From Synechococcus sp. PCC 7502 (GTDB lineage Bacteria; Cyanobacteriota; Cyanobacteriia; Pseudanabaenales; Pseudanabaenaceae): DNA of 64,000 nt. Below are positions 49,183-57,829 of the stretch, piece by piece; the stretch's first letter is position 1, and each line of letters opens with the position of its first letter. Location: the NCBI RefSeq assembly GCF_000317085.1, contig NC_019702.1, forward strand, positions 1,084,394-1,148,393, in the 5' to 3' direction. A model generated the notes under the pieces. It ran no database searches and had not been told where the DNA came from. It saw nothing but the letters and a program-made list of their open reading frames with translations. Made by a program: the position numbers and the translations under genes.

Positions 49183-50166
49183 CTATTCAGAAACACCTAG
49201 CTCCTTCCACACCGTTTGTAATAGGGTATCTAATCCTTGCTTAGTTGCGGCTGAAATTATTAAAGGAGGTTCAGGAAATTGGGCAGCGATCGCTTTTACT
49301 TCCTCTGGACTAAGTACATCACTTTTATTTAAAACTAATATCTGCTTTTTCTGGATTAAATCATGCCCGTATGCCGACATCTCTTCTTGAATTGTCTCGT
49401 AATCAGCAAGGGGATTTGCGGAGGCGACATCGACTAAATGGATTAAAATCTTAGTCCGTTCCACATGGCGGAGAAAATCATGCCCCAGACCAATGCCAAG
49501 ATGAGAACCTTCAATTAATCCCGGAATATCTGCAAATACAATGCCATCGCCATCGGGTTTGGAAACCACCCCTAAATTTGGCACTAAAGTTGTAAACGGG
49601 TAATCAGCAACCTTGGGACGAGCCGCAGATAACACAGATATTAAGGTGGATTTTCCCGCATTGGGCATTCCCACAATTCCCACTTGAGCAATTAGCTTTA
49701 GTTCCAACCGCAAATGAAACTCTTCGCCTTCTAGTCCGGGTAGAGCATGTTCAGGAGCGCGATTACGATTACTCAAAAAGAACTTATTACCTAGCCCCCC
49801 TTTACCACCCTTCGCTGCGAGATAGCGATCGCCTTTTACAGTCAAATCTGCTAAAACCGCTTCCGTAACGGCATTCACAATTACCGTCCCACAGGGAACC
49901 TTAATTAAGAGATCGGCACCCTTTGCCCCAGTCATGTTTTTAATTCCACCCCGAACCCCATCCTCAGCCTTAAAAATATGCTGAAAGCGAAAATCTAAGA
50001 GTGTTTGTAAATCATCCACAGCCTCAATAATTATAGAGCCGCCATGACCACCGTTACCACCGGCTGGACCTCCTGCGGGAACATACTTTTCCCGTCGAAA
50101 AGCCACAATTCCATCTCCACCCTTACCAGCTTTAACTTGGATTTCTGCTTGATCTATAAATTGCAT
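49183..50166 (-). CDS. obgE: GTPase ObgE/CgtA
   Basis: The 327-residue GTPase takes part in 50S ribosome assembly and stress signalling. The Gly-rich Obg domain is clear (DQAEIQVKAGKGGDGIVAFRREKY, read as KAGKGGDGIVAFRREKY; GGPAGGNGGHGGS near 32), followed by G1 GMPNAGKST near 166, G3 DIPGLIEGSH near 213, G4 NKSD near 282 and G5 SAATKQG near 309. The length is normal for short cyanobacterial Obg. The C-terminal OCT domain is missing, which is common. Confidence 0.95.
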   Translation of the reverse strand: MQFIDQAEIQVKAGKGGDGIVAFRREKYVPAGGPAGGNGGHGGSIIIEAVDDLQTLLDFRFQHIFKAEDGVRGGIKNMTGAKGADLLIKVPCGTVIVNAVTEAVLADLTVKGDRYLAAKGGKGGLGNKFFLSNRNRAPEHALPGLEGEEFHLRLELKLIAQVGIVGMPNAGKSTLISVLSAARPKVADYPFTTLVPNLGVVSKPDGDGIVFADIPGLIEGSHLGIGLGHDFLRHVERTKILIHLVDVASANPLADYETIQEEMSAYGHDLIQKKQILVLNKSDVLSPEEVKAIAAQFPEPPLIISAATKQGLDTLLQTVWKELGVSE

Positions 50167-50192
50167 TGCTTAAATTGAACTAATTAAATATC

Positions 50193-50633
50193 CTAATTCC
50201 GAAAAATATTACCCGATCGCACCCAGCCCTTTTCCTGACTACTCTCCACTTGGATATAAACCCATTCCTTATCAGGAGTTTCCTTAAGTACGGATACATC
50301 GGCTTTGTATTCTACTCCACCTACACGGTTAGAATTGGGCTTAGGCTCACTTCTTAACACCAATCCCCTAGATACATTTACTTTGCCCTTATATTTTATG
50401 TCAGCAGCAATTGGCTTAAATGGTTGGGGCTTTGGCGGTGGGGAAAATTTGACAATGGGCATTGCCAGTCGATCTTTATATAAAGTATCACTCTGATTCT
50501 TGAACATTGGTTTACTGGGGCTAACTAAATAGGGAGCTAAAAGACCTTGCCACACCACATGCACACAGGCAAGAATTATCCCGAGTATAAAGGCAAAGAC
50601 TATAGTGGATTTGATAATACGAGCTAATCTCAT
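50193..50633 (-). CDS. Membrane-anchored SH3-domain protein
   Basis: The product of about 146 residues has an N-terminal membrane anchor (STIVFAFILGIILACVHVV near 9), a Pro-rich linker (FSPPPKPQPFKPIA) and a C-terminal bacterial SH3 domain (VNVSRGLVLRSEPKPNSNRVGGV, read as GLVLRSEPKPNSNRVGG; KEWVYIQVE; GWVRSGNIF). Such proteins usually bind peptidoglycan on the periplasmic side. I use the ATG at 50633; a TTG 12 bases upstream is an alternative. It precedes obgE by 26 bases in the same direction. Confidence 0.75.
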   Translation of the reverse strand: MRLARIIKSTIVFAFILGIILACVHVVWQGLLAPYLVSPSKPMFKNQSDTLYKDRLAMPIVKFSPPPKPQPFKPIAADIKYKGKVNVSRGLVLRSEPKPNSNRVGGVEYKADVSVLKETPDKEWVYIQVESSQEKGWVRSGNIFRN

Positions 50634-50700
50634 CAATTTTGTCAATCAAGCTAATCAATCTTCTGAATTTTGGTGAATATAAACTTATAAATAATTTATT

Positions 50701-50826
50701 TAGGACTTATGCAAATACAAACCAAAACCTTGATATTAAGTGGGGTGTGGGGCTGCGCCTCACTTGAGGGCAAAGCTCTCAAACTCCCTTCTCGCAATAC
50801 TTTTAAATTAAACTGCGTAAGTCCTA
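50701..50826. mobile_element. MITE-like element with terminal inverted repeats
   Basis: A 126-bp element without a gene. The left end TAGGACTTATGCA (50701-50713) and the right end TGCGTAAGTCCTA (50814-50826) are 13-bp inverted repeats with one mismatch. TTATT flanks both sides (50696-50700, 50827-50831) and could be a target duplication. The core (50742-50798) carries two hairpins shared with the copy at 47890-47945. It lies between the SH3 and txlA genes and may affect their ends or promoters. Confidence 0.75.
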
Positions 50827-50895
50827 TTATTAAATAACTTATAAATACAGATAGAACTGATATTACTCCAATAACTAGATCAAGTAGAATGTGAT

Positions 50896-51492
50896 ATGTC
50901 TATGTTTAGTTTAAGGTTTAGTTCAAGCCGCATAAAATCATTACCTATGAATTCCTCTAGTGCCAGTTCTGCCAATTATTTGAGAAATTTATTAGTAGCG
51001 ATCGCTGCCATAGGTTTAACCATTGCCTTGTTTTTTAGCTTACGGGTGCAAAGTAGTGAGGTTTCCTTAAAAGCAGTTGCCCAGTCTAGTATGCCCTTAG
51101 ATGTGGCTCTAGCTAATCCCCAGCCTACAGTTATGGAGTTCTACGCTGATTGGTGTAGCAGTTGTCAGTCTATGGCAGCAGATAATTTAAGTTTGCAGCA
51201 GCAATACTCAGGCAAGATTAATTTTGTCATGCTCAATGTTGATAATAATAAGTGGCTTCCAGAAATAGATCGGTTTCAGGTGGATGGGATTCCTCATTTT
51301 GTATTTTTAGGGGCAGATAATAAAGTTTTAGGTACGGCGATCGGGGCAATTCCTCGCAATATTTTGACTGAAAATCTGGAGTCAATGCTGGCGAGTTTGC
51401 CTTTACCACATATCAGATTGAATTCAGGAGAGACTTCACCATTTAGTTCGCCTCGACCCGCCGATACCACTAATCCCCGAGATCACGGTTAA
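50896..51492 (+). CDS. txlA: Thylakoid thioredoxin-like protein TxlA/HCF164 type
   Basis: The 198-residue protein has an N-terminal membrane helix (LLVAIAAIGLTIALFFSL near 32) and a thioredoxin domain with the redox centre WCSSC (Cys 87 and 90), LNVDNNKWLPEIDRFQVDG near 112 (read as DRFQVDGIPHF) and the cis-Pro in GIPHFVFLG. TxlA/HCF164 proteins face the lumen and take part in cytochrome b6f/photosystem assembly redox chemistry. A second Met at 50947 is possible. The C-terminal 30 residues are Ser/Pro-rich. Confidence 0.85.
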   Translation: MSMFSLRFSSSRIKSLPMNSSSASSANYLRNLLVAIAAIGLTIALFFSLRVQSSEVSLKAVAQSSMPLDVALANPQPTVMEFYADWCSSCQSMAADNLSLQQQYSGKINFVMLNVDNNKWLPEIDRFQVDGIPHFVFLGADNKVLGTAIGAIPRNILTENLESMLASLPLPHIRLNSGETSPFSSPRPADTTNPRDHG

Positions 51493-51521
51493 GCTTGACT
51501 GTCTTTTATTAAAACTCACTA

Positions 51522-51725
51522 CTAAACCTTATATGTAGCTCCACGCTCTTTCATTCTCTGCTCAGGCTTAATGGAAGCATTTTTAGAAACCTGTTCCCAG
51601 TTCGTATCTTCTAAAATGGCATCAAGTACATCTGACAGGTTGCATCTTTGCTCAAAAGCCACCTTTCTCAAAATTTCGTGATGTTCGGGCTTAATATAAA
51701 CAGGCTTTCTTTGAGTTTGTGCCAT
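51522..51725 (-). CDS. Ribbon-helix-helix DNA-binding protein (possible regulator of the R-M system)
   Basis: The 67-residue basic protein has a short beta strand (RKPVYIKP) followed by two helices (EHHEILRKVAFEQ and NLSDVLDAILED), the ribbon-helix-helix pattern of CopG/MetJ-type repressors and many antitoxins. No toxin lies beside it. It diverges from the methyltransferase gene, and the 115 bases between hold three TAGCTA palindromes, two of them in tandem. Its role as local repressor of itself and of the methyltransferase is inferred from this layout. The region has no HIP1 site, suggesting transfer. Confidence 0.7.
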   Translation of the reverse strand: MAQTQRKPVYIKPEHHEILRKVAFEQRCNLSDVLDAILEDTNWEQVSKNASIKPEQRMKERGATYKV

Positions 51726-51760
51726 ATTTTTAAGGTATCAGCAAATCTAAATATACATTA

Positions 51761-51801
51761 AATAGCTATTTATTTATATTGACATTTAGCTAATTAGCTA
51801 A
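51761..51801. promoter_or_regulatory. Candidate operator: tandem TTAGCTAA palindromes
   Basis: TTAGCTAA occurs twice in tandem at 51786-51793 and 51794-51801 (8-base period), with a related palindrome AATAGCTATT at 51761-51770. All three share the TAGCTA core. An 8-base tandem palindrome is the arrangement that MetJ-type ribbon-helix-helix dimers occupy side by side. Confidence 0.6.
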
Positions 51802-51808
51802 TTAAAAT
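51779..51808 (+). promoter_or_regulatory. Candidate sigma-70-type promoter of the methyltransferase gene
   Basis: TTGACA (51779-51784), an 18-base spacer and TAAAAT (51803-51808), with the ATG at 51841. The tandem palindromes fill most of the spacer, so a protein bound there would block RNA polymerase. Confidence 0.6.
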
Positions 51809-51840
51809 GAGAAAAGTTAATCCTCTAAACATTTAAGACT

Positions 51841-53160
51841 ATGTCAAAAAAACTACTATCCCTATTTTCAGGTTGTGGAGGCATGGACTTGGGGTTTGAT
51901 GGTGGATTTAAGGTACACAAAGATTTAGTAAATTCCTTGATTAATCCTAATTGGATTTTAGAAACACATAATAATCAAGTATTACTATCTAAAAATAATT
52001 TTGACTTGGTGTTTGCCAATGACATTGTTAAAGCTGCCAAAAATGCTTGGGTTTCTTACTTCGGACAAAGAGGCATAAGTCCATCTGTTTTTCACCTTGA
52101 TAGTATTGTAAATTTGGTCAAAGACTCCGAACTTGGAAAATTCTCCTTCCCATCTAATATTGATATTGTGACTGGAGGGTTTCCATGTCAGGATTTTAGC
52201 GTCGCAGGGAAAAGGAAAGGATTTAATTCTCATAAAAGTCATAGTGGAGATTTACTGGATAAAAGTGAAATATCGGAAAATCGAGGTCAGTTATATCAAT
52301 GGATGAAAAAAGTCATTGAAATTACTGCTCCAAAGGTATTTATTGCCGAGAATGTTAAAGGACTTATCTCCCTTGCTAATGCTAAATCAATTATTGAGTC
52401 GGATTTTAAATCTATTGGTGAGTATGGTTATATAGTCTTTGCCAAAGTTTTATTTGCTCCCGATTATGGTATCCCCCAACGGCGTGAACGAATTTTTTTT
52501 ATAGGACTTAACAAACAATATTTACGCCCTGAAGCAGTGATCGCTTTACAGCAAGAATTAATCCCTGCAAGGCTTGATCCATTTCCTCCTAAGACTCATA
52601 CGGCAACTGCCACTCAAGGCTCATTATTTAGCTCTTTGCTTCCCTTAAAACCATATACTACAGTCCGATCAGTATTAGAATCTTTAAATGAACCTGAACA
52701 AGAGAAGCAAGACTTAGCGCAGATGAAATACTCAAAGGCTAAACATTGCGGAAACCATCAAGGACAAATCGAAGTAAATTTAGATGGACTATCTCCGACA
52801 ATTCGGTCTGAACATCATGGTAATATTGAATATCGAAGACTATCTTTAGAGCATGGTGGACGATATATTGATGAATTAAACAAAGGGCTATCAGAAAGAA
52901 GGCTAACTGTCAGGGAATGTGCTAGGATTCAAACTTTTCCTGATGACTATGAATTTGTTCGAGAATCTAAAGATGAATTACAACTAGGGGCAAGTAGTAG
53001 CTATAAATTAATTGGTAATGCCGTTCCTCCATTTCTAGCCTATCACTTTGCTAAAAGGCTTGAACTAATATGGGATAAGCTATTTATAACTGATAATCTG
53101 ATAGTAAATCAACGAAAAGATTTGGTCTTACCTAAGATTTGTCTAACATCAGTAAGTTAG
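51841..53160 (+). CDS. DNA cytosine-5 methyltransferase
   Basis: The 439-residue enzyme has the C5-methyltransferase motifs in order: I LSLFSGCGGMDLGF (about 6-19), IV GGFPCQDFSVAGKRKGF with the catalytic Cys near 116, VI ENVKGL near 178, VIII QRRERIFFIG near 217, and IX/X RLTVRECARIQTFPDDYEF (read as RECARIQTFP) and KLIGNAVPPFLA. The target-recognition region lies between VIII and IX (about 225-335). The recognition site is not known. It ends convergently with the nuclease gene (stops overlap by 4 bases), so it is the protecting half of a type II R-M system. Confidence 0.95.
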   Translation: MSKKLLSLFSGCGGMDLGFDGGFKVHKDLVNSLINPNWILETHNNQVLLSKNNFDLVFANDIVKAAKNAWVSYFGQRGISPSVFHLDSIVNLVKDSELGKFSFPSNIDIVTGGFPCQDFSVAGKRKGFNSHKSHSGDLLDKSEISENRGQLYQWMKKVIEITAPKVFIAENVKGLISLANAKSIIESDFKSIGEYGYIVFAKVLFAPDYGIPQRRERIFFIGLNKQYLRPEAVIALQQELIPARLDPFPPKTHTATATQGSLFSSLLPLKPYTTVRSVLESLNEPEQEKQDLAQMKYSKAKHCGNHQGQIEVNLDGLSPTIRSEHHGNIEYRRLSLEHGGRYIDELNKGLSERRLTVRECARIQTFPDDYEFVRESKDELQLGASSSYKLIGNAVPPFLAYHFAKRLELIWDKLFITDNLIVNQRKDLVLPKICLTSVS

Positions 53161-53861
53161 AAATTTTGATCATCATCGTCTGATACTTCAGTATTCAAAT
53201 CCTCAATGGTAATATTCTCTTGCAGTGCTATTTTGATGATCTCTCGGACTAAATCATCTTGCCAAGAATACTTGATATTATTCTGGTAAATTCGGTTAAT
53301 AGCTGCTCTAGCGTATTTTTTGATCCAATCTTTATCATTAATCATTAGTTCAAGTTTAGGGCTTTCACTTCCAGATTGAAATTTTCCCCAACTTAATCTA
53401 GGGCGTGGGGTTCTATCTTGAAATAAATCAGTCTCTCCTGTTGTGATCCCTAAATAGTAACGACCATACCTAAATTCAAATTTTGAATTATTTGATGATC
53501 GGCAACAAAATATGACCCAGATATTAAAGTCAAGTTTGCTAATAGTGGAACCAGGAATAATGCTTGAGTCTTTACAACTTTTAAGTTCAACCTTTCGCTT
53601 AAATTGATGATTGCCGTCACTAAAGGTTATTTGAATGTCAGGAGATTTAATTTCTACAATTTCAATATTCTTATGATTGGATAATCTGAATGCCTCTTCA
53701 AACTTTTGACAAGCTAATCTCGAATAGTCAGAATCAGTATTTGCTTCGCTATCTGTCCATCTTATCCGTAGAAGTTCATCAATAGCAGATTCTAGTATCT
53801 GAGTAGTTTTCTGTACTAATTGCGGAAGTAGCACGAAATCAAGAAAGCTTTGACTATCCAT
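53157..53861 (-). CDS. Probable type II restriction endonuclease, PD-(D/E)XK type
   Basis: The 234-residue protein is not of a family I recognise. It has a PD-(D/E)XK core: PD at 74-75, a beta hairpin, then VELKS with E92 and K94. The helix before (SRLACQKFEEAFR) and the strand after (LDFNIWVIFCCRS) fit the nuclease fold. It lies tail-to-tail with the C5-methyltransferase, overlapping its stop by 4 bases. This is a common type II R-M arrangement and supports a restriction role. The specificity is unknown; the C-terminus is acidic (SDDDDQNF). Confidence 0.72.
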   Translation of the reverse strand: MDSQSFLDFVLLPQLVQKTTQILESAIDELLRIRWTDSEANTDSDYSRLACQKFEEAFRLSNHKNIEIVEIKSPDIQITFSDGNHQFKRKVELKSCKDSSIIPGSTISKLDFNIWVIFCCRSSNNSKFEFRYGRYYLGITTGETDLFQDRTPRPRLSWGKFQSGSESPKLELMINDKDWIKKYARAAINRIYQNNIKYSWQDDLVREIIKIALQENITIEDLNTEVSDDDDQNF

Positions 53862-53899
53862 AGGTTTTAAGACTTGGTATTTGGCTTAAGTATGTTTAG

Positions 53900-55819
53900 T
53901 TACCGCACATTCATTGCCGATATTAGCCATTTATTATTGGTTTTAGTCAAGATGTACTCCACATCATAGGTATCCTGCTTGGAGTCTTTTTGATCAAGTT
54001 GTCCATTGGTATAGTAATTGCGGACTTCTGAAATATTAGTTAGCACCGATGCTTGGTTTTTATCAATTGACTTAAACTCTTTAACCGTAGCGGATTTGAG
54101 AATATATTCAGCATAGGAATTAGTATTTTTAAGTCCCGTAGCCCGCGATCGCCACTGGGTAAGTAGCGGTTCTGCCAAAATTTGCTCTAATCCTTCTAGT
54201 TTAAATTGACTGCCAAGGGCATCGGCTTTAGTTTTTTGCCAAGTTGTAATGATTTCCGTTGCCAGTTTTTGATCAATGCTTTCTGCTAGGTTAGGAACTA
54301 TGGGTGCGATCGGTTTAAGATTAGCAAGGCTAGCAATAATTACAGGCTTTAAGACTGGCTCAGAGCTAATTGCAGGGGCTTTAGTCTTAGTAAAGTAATT
54401 CCAACCCATATATCCCAAAATAATAGAACCTCCACCGATCGCAAAAACAGTCAGTAAAAATAGGATCAAACGTTCGGGATGAAATTTATATCTAGCCTTT
54501 GGTCTGGGGCGAGAACTAACCCTCGGAGCGACTACCGTAGGCAGAAGGGGATCATTGGTTTGGCTGTTTTTTTGACTTTTCGGAGTATTTTTGGGAAAAA
54601 TTTCTGTAAATGTAGGACTAGCAGCTACTTGGGGAAAAACTAACGGTTCTGAGATTACGGGACTAGTATTAGGGAGTTCATTGATATATGCCTGAACATG
54701 GCGATCGCTAAAATAGGAATCTAAATCTACGGTTTGACCAATTAGGTCTTTAAAGTGAGGGTAAATCTCTGTATTCAGCCATACCTGAGTATATTGATAT
54801 AGCCCCTTCACGGGATCATTTTCTGGTTTTGCCATTGCATAAATGGTCGTTAATCGCTCAGTTTCATTACTTTGATCTAAAAATTCAGTGGCTTCTGTTA
54901 ATTGCCCCAACAATAAAGCACAGATTGCAATTTCCAGATAGATATTTTGGGAGGAGCCAATTTTACTCAGGAGATTTTTAGCCTTACGAATTGCATTGGG
55001 TTGGGATTGGGATACACCTTTGGCAATCAGGGCATAAACCGATAGGTAACTGGCAACTAAAGATGGACGACGAGATTCTTCTTCAAACAATTGCTCCTGC
55101 TCTGCTGTGGTCATATAGGCTCTTATTTCTAAGATAAATTGTAAAAACTTGTCAATGTTTAAGCCCGAATGATCATCTCCTTTCCCGTCAATCCCGCGCC
55201 GTTGCTCTAAAATCTCTTTGAGTAAGGCAATACCCTCAGCCTTTGTCTCTGGCGATGCGATTAATTCCAACACTCGATAGGGGCGCAACTGCCATAATCC
55301 AGCTTGTAATTCTTGTTTGATTTCCGCAAAAAATTCCGACTTGGCTAAAACCTCATAACCACGCTCATAGTTATAAGAAGCAGCTTGATATTTACCTTGA
55401 CTCCAAAATTCTCGCCCTAGTTCTAGGTATGCTAAACCCGTTGTGAGCAGGAAATCACGATCGCTAAAATTGGTACTAGTGGTACTCAGCTTAATAATCT
55501 GATCGTATTCGCCTAGCTCGTACAATAACAGCATTGCCCCACATAGATCACGATTATCAATTTCAATCGAGAATGTATGTTCATGCTTAGACTGCAATAA
55601 CTCAGGTAGAATTTGAGCATCGTACAGTTGCCGTTGTGAACTATCTGCTAAGACTGTGTGGGCAACATTTAAGAGCTTTTGACGGGATGAGATTGCTTTT
55701 TCAGAATATTCACGGCGAGGCAAGGATTTATTGCGATCGCTGTACGCCTGATTAATCTGCTCAATTTTTGCTTGGGGAGTTAGACCTAAAATGCGATAGT
55801 AATCTAGTTGAATCCGCAC
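53900..55819 (-). CDS. ftn2: Cell division protein Ftn2/ZipN (ARC6-like)
   Basis: The 639-residue protein is the cyanobacterial ARC6 homologue that tethers FtsZ. It begins with a J-like domain (RIQLDYYRILGLTPQAKIEQINQAY, read as DYYRILGLTPQAKIEQINQA; VLADSSQRQLYDAQ), but the J domain lacks the HPD motif, as is usual for Ftn2. Then come a long helical region (about 80-370), one membrane helix (LILFLLTVFAIGGGSIILGY near 450) and a C-terminal IMS domain (ITTWQKTKADALG, NKWLISAMNV). It has no division partners nearby. Confidence 0.92.
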   Translation of the reverse strand: MRIQLDYYRILGLTPQAKIEQINQAYSDRNKSLPRREYSEKAISSRQKLLNVAHTVLADSSQRQLYDAQILPELLQSKHEHTFSIEIDNRDLCGAMLLLYELGEYDQIIKLSTTSTNFSDRDFLLTTGLAYLELGREFWSQGKYQAASYNYERGYEVLAKSEFFAEIKQELQAGLWQLRPYRVLELIASPETKAEGIALLKEILEQRRGIDGKGDDHSGLNIDKFLQFILEIRAYMTTAEQEQLFEEESRRPSLVASYLSVYALIAKGVSQSQPNAIRKAKNLLSKIGSSQNIYLEIAICALLLGQLTEATEFLDQSNETERLTTIYAMAKPENDPVKGLYQYTQVWLNTEIYPHFKDLIGQTVDLDSYFSDRHVQAYINELPNTSPVISEPLVFPQVAASPTFTEIFPKNTPKSQKNSQTNDPLLPTVVAPRVSSRPRPKARYKFHPERLILFLLTVFAIGGGSIILGYMGWNYFTKTKAPAISSEPVLKPVIIASLANLKPIAPIVPNLAESIDQKLATEIITTWQKTKADALGSQFKLEGLEQILAEPLLTQWRSRATGLKNTNSYAEYILKSATVKEFKSIDKNQASVLTNISEVRNYYTNGQLDQKDSKQDTYDVEYILTKTNNKWLISAMNVR

Positions 55820-55953
55820 GGTTTAATCCTTATATTGGCGAAACTAGTAAAAATAATAACTTATATTATATTTTCCAGAAACTAAATCCTCATAACCACT
55901 TAAAAACGCATATAGACAAATCTCAGATTTAGGCTTTGCTTGTATTTTTTTAT

Positions 55954-56895
55954 TTAAGCTATAAGCTCCAAAGGACTACCTAAAGGCACAATTCCATTGG
56001 GGTTAATTTCAGGAATACCCATGTAGTAAAGCCTTTTAACATGATCAGCATTACAGACTTCCTTTACCCCATCAATCCTATAAAGATGGAGAAGGTACTG
56101 CCAAAGGTGAGGATAATCCCGCAATTGCCTCAGATTACACTTGAAAGCTCCATAATAGGCAAGGTCAAATCTAAAGAGGGTTGGAAATAAGCACCAATCA
56201 GCTAAGGTTAAGCGATCGCCAACCACATATTTCTGATTTGCTAACACTCCTTCCCAGTAGTCCAGAGCCGCAAATAACTCTACTACAGCACTTGTGTAGG
56301 CAGATTGGGATGTGGCAAAGCCAGCACGATAGACTCCGTTATTAATTGGTTGATAGATTTTTGCGATCGCTTCATCAATCTCAGTTTGTAAGTCGGCAGG
56401 ATAAAAGTCCAGTTCAGGATGACGGGCAAATTCATTAAATTCAGAATTTAGGATTTTAATTATCTGCTGAGATTCATTATTAACAATGGTCTGGGTTTTG
56501 CTGTCCCACAGTACAGGCACCGTAACTCGACCTGTGTAGTCAGATTTTGCCTTTACATAAATTTCAGCAAGATACTCGGCTCCATTTAAGCGATCTGGAA
56601 TACAGCCTTGATAATCGGAAAACTTCCAGCCGCGATCGCTAATCACTGGATCAACAATGGATAGTCCGATCGCATGTTCTAAACCCTTAAGCTTCCAAAT
56701 AATGGCGGTGCGGTTTGCCCAAGGACATCCTAACGAAACATAGAGATGATAGCGATTTGGCTCTGCTTTAAAAGTTTTTCCATCCTTGGTAATTTGATTA
56801 TGAAAATAAGTCGGCATTCTCTTGAACTCCCCACTTTCATTATGTTCTGTCCATTCTGTTTGCCATTTGCCATCCACTAATAACCCAAGTGCCAT
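55954..56895 (-). CDS. Glutathionyl-hydroquinone reductase (GST family)
   Basis: The 313-residue Xi-class GST has the GS-HQR signature SLGCPWANRT with the catalytic Cys 57. The C-terminal helical domain includes VGDRLTLADWCLFPTLFRFD near 224 (read as LTLADWCLFPTLFRFD). GS-HQRs remove glutathione from glutathionyl-hydroquinones. It is the last of three same-strand genes (NTF2-like, extradiol dioxygenase-like, GS-HQR, about 77 bases apart each), all facing away from a LysR regulator. This supports a joint role in handling aromatic or quinone compounds. Confidence 0.9.
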   Translation of the reverse strand: MALGLLVDGKWQTEWTEHNESGEFKRMPTYFHNQITKDGKTFKAEPNRYHLYVSLGCPWANRTAIIWKLKGLEHAIGLSIVDPVISDRGWKFSDYQGCIPDRLNGAEYLAEIYVKAKSDYTGRVTVPVLWDSKTQTIVNNESQQIIKILNSEFNEFARHPELDFYPADLQTEIDEAIAKIYQPINNGVYRAGFATSQSAYTSAVVELFAALDYWEGVLANQKYVVGDRLTLADWCLFPTLFRFDLAYYGAFKCNLRQLRDYPHLWQYLLHLYRIDGVKEVCNADHVKRLYYMGIPEINPNGIVPLGSPLELIA

Positions 56896-56972
56896 GATTT
56901 TTCTCCTGTTTTTAGTTTTGAGGTGAGAACTTCGTAAGAATAAGATAATGGAACGATCAAAAAAGCTAACTT

Positions 56973-57752
56973 CTAAGATAAAACTGATTCAAACCTAAAG
57001 GCTGCCATACTTAATATTCCGTGGGTGTAGCTATCGTGGATTTGAGTGGCTTGAGCATCTTTGCCACTGGCTCCCATCACTACGAATAGGGGTAAGAGAT
57101 GTTCGGGAGTAGGATGGTTCCGTTTAGCATGGGGGGCTAATAGTTTGTAGTTGAAAAGTGCATCTAGGTCAAAATTTATGATCTTATCGCTCAACCAATC
57201 AGTAAATTCTCTTACCCAAGCGGGCGGGGATACATATCTACCGATTTCCATGAGGTTATGGGTGGCACTTCCACTACCAATGATCAGAACTCCTTCTGCT
57301 ACTAGAGGAGCAAGAGCTTGTCCCAAGTGGAAATGATAGGCAGCATCTTTCTCAGGTTGAACTGATAGCTGGGTGATAGGAATATCAGCATTTGGGTAAA
57401 TTAACATCAGTGGGCTCCAAACCCCGTGATCAAGACCGCGATCGCTAACAATTTCGGTAAAAAATCCGTTTTGATCTAATAGATTTTTGACGCGATTTGT
57501 AACTTCTGGAGCGATACTTGCTGGATAATTAAGTTTATAAAGCTCGGAGGGAAATCCCCCAAAATCATGTAATGTCTGTGGTTGAAGCGTAGCATTAACT
57601 TGAGGAATTCTAGTATTCCAGTGGGCAGAAATGATCAAAATTGCTTTAGGCTTGGAAATTTTCTGTCCTAGTTGCATCAAAAAGCTTCGAGCTGGGCTGG
57701 GTAAAATAGCCATATCAGGGGAGCCGTGGGAGATAAAGATAGCTGGGAGCAT
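56973..57752 (-). CDS. Class III extradiol ring-cleavage dioxygenase (DODA/YgiD-like)
   Basis: The 259-residue protein has the LigB/DODA pattern: PAIFISHGSPDMAI near 3, the Fe-ligand His in ISAHWNTRIP near 42, GLDHGVWSPLMLIYP near 106 and GSGSATHNLMEIGRY near 160, with a conserved NHPTPEHLLPLFVVMGA block near 213 (read as HPTPEHLLPLFVVMG). Enzymes of this group open catechol-type rings, e.g. 4,5-DOPA. The true substrate is unknown. It sits between the NTF2-like gene and the GS-HQR gene. Confidence 0.88.
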   Translation of the reverse strand: MLPAIFISHGSPDMAILPSPARSFLMQLGQKISKPKAILIISAHWNTRIPQVNATLQPQTLHDFGGFPSELYKLNYPASIAPEVTNRVKNLLDQNGFFTEIVSDRGLDHGVWSPLMLIYPNADIPITQLSVQPEKDAAYHFHLGQALAPLVAEGVLIIGSGSATHNLMEIGRYVSPPAWVREFTDWLSDKIINFDLDALFNYKLLAPHAKRNHPTPEHLLPLFVVMGASGKDAQATQIHDSYTHGILSMAAFRFESVLS

Positions 57753-57829
57753 AGATGCCTCTTAATCGGGACAAAAGTCTGCATGAAAGGGAGAATTAAA
57801 TCTCCCCCTGTTTTAGTTAGCACCTTACA

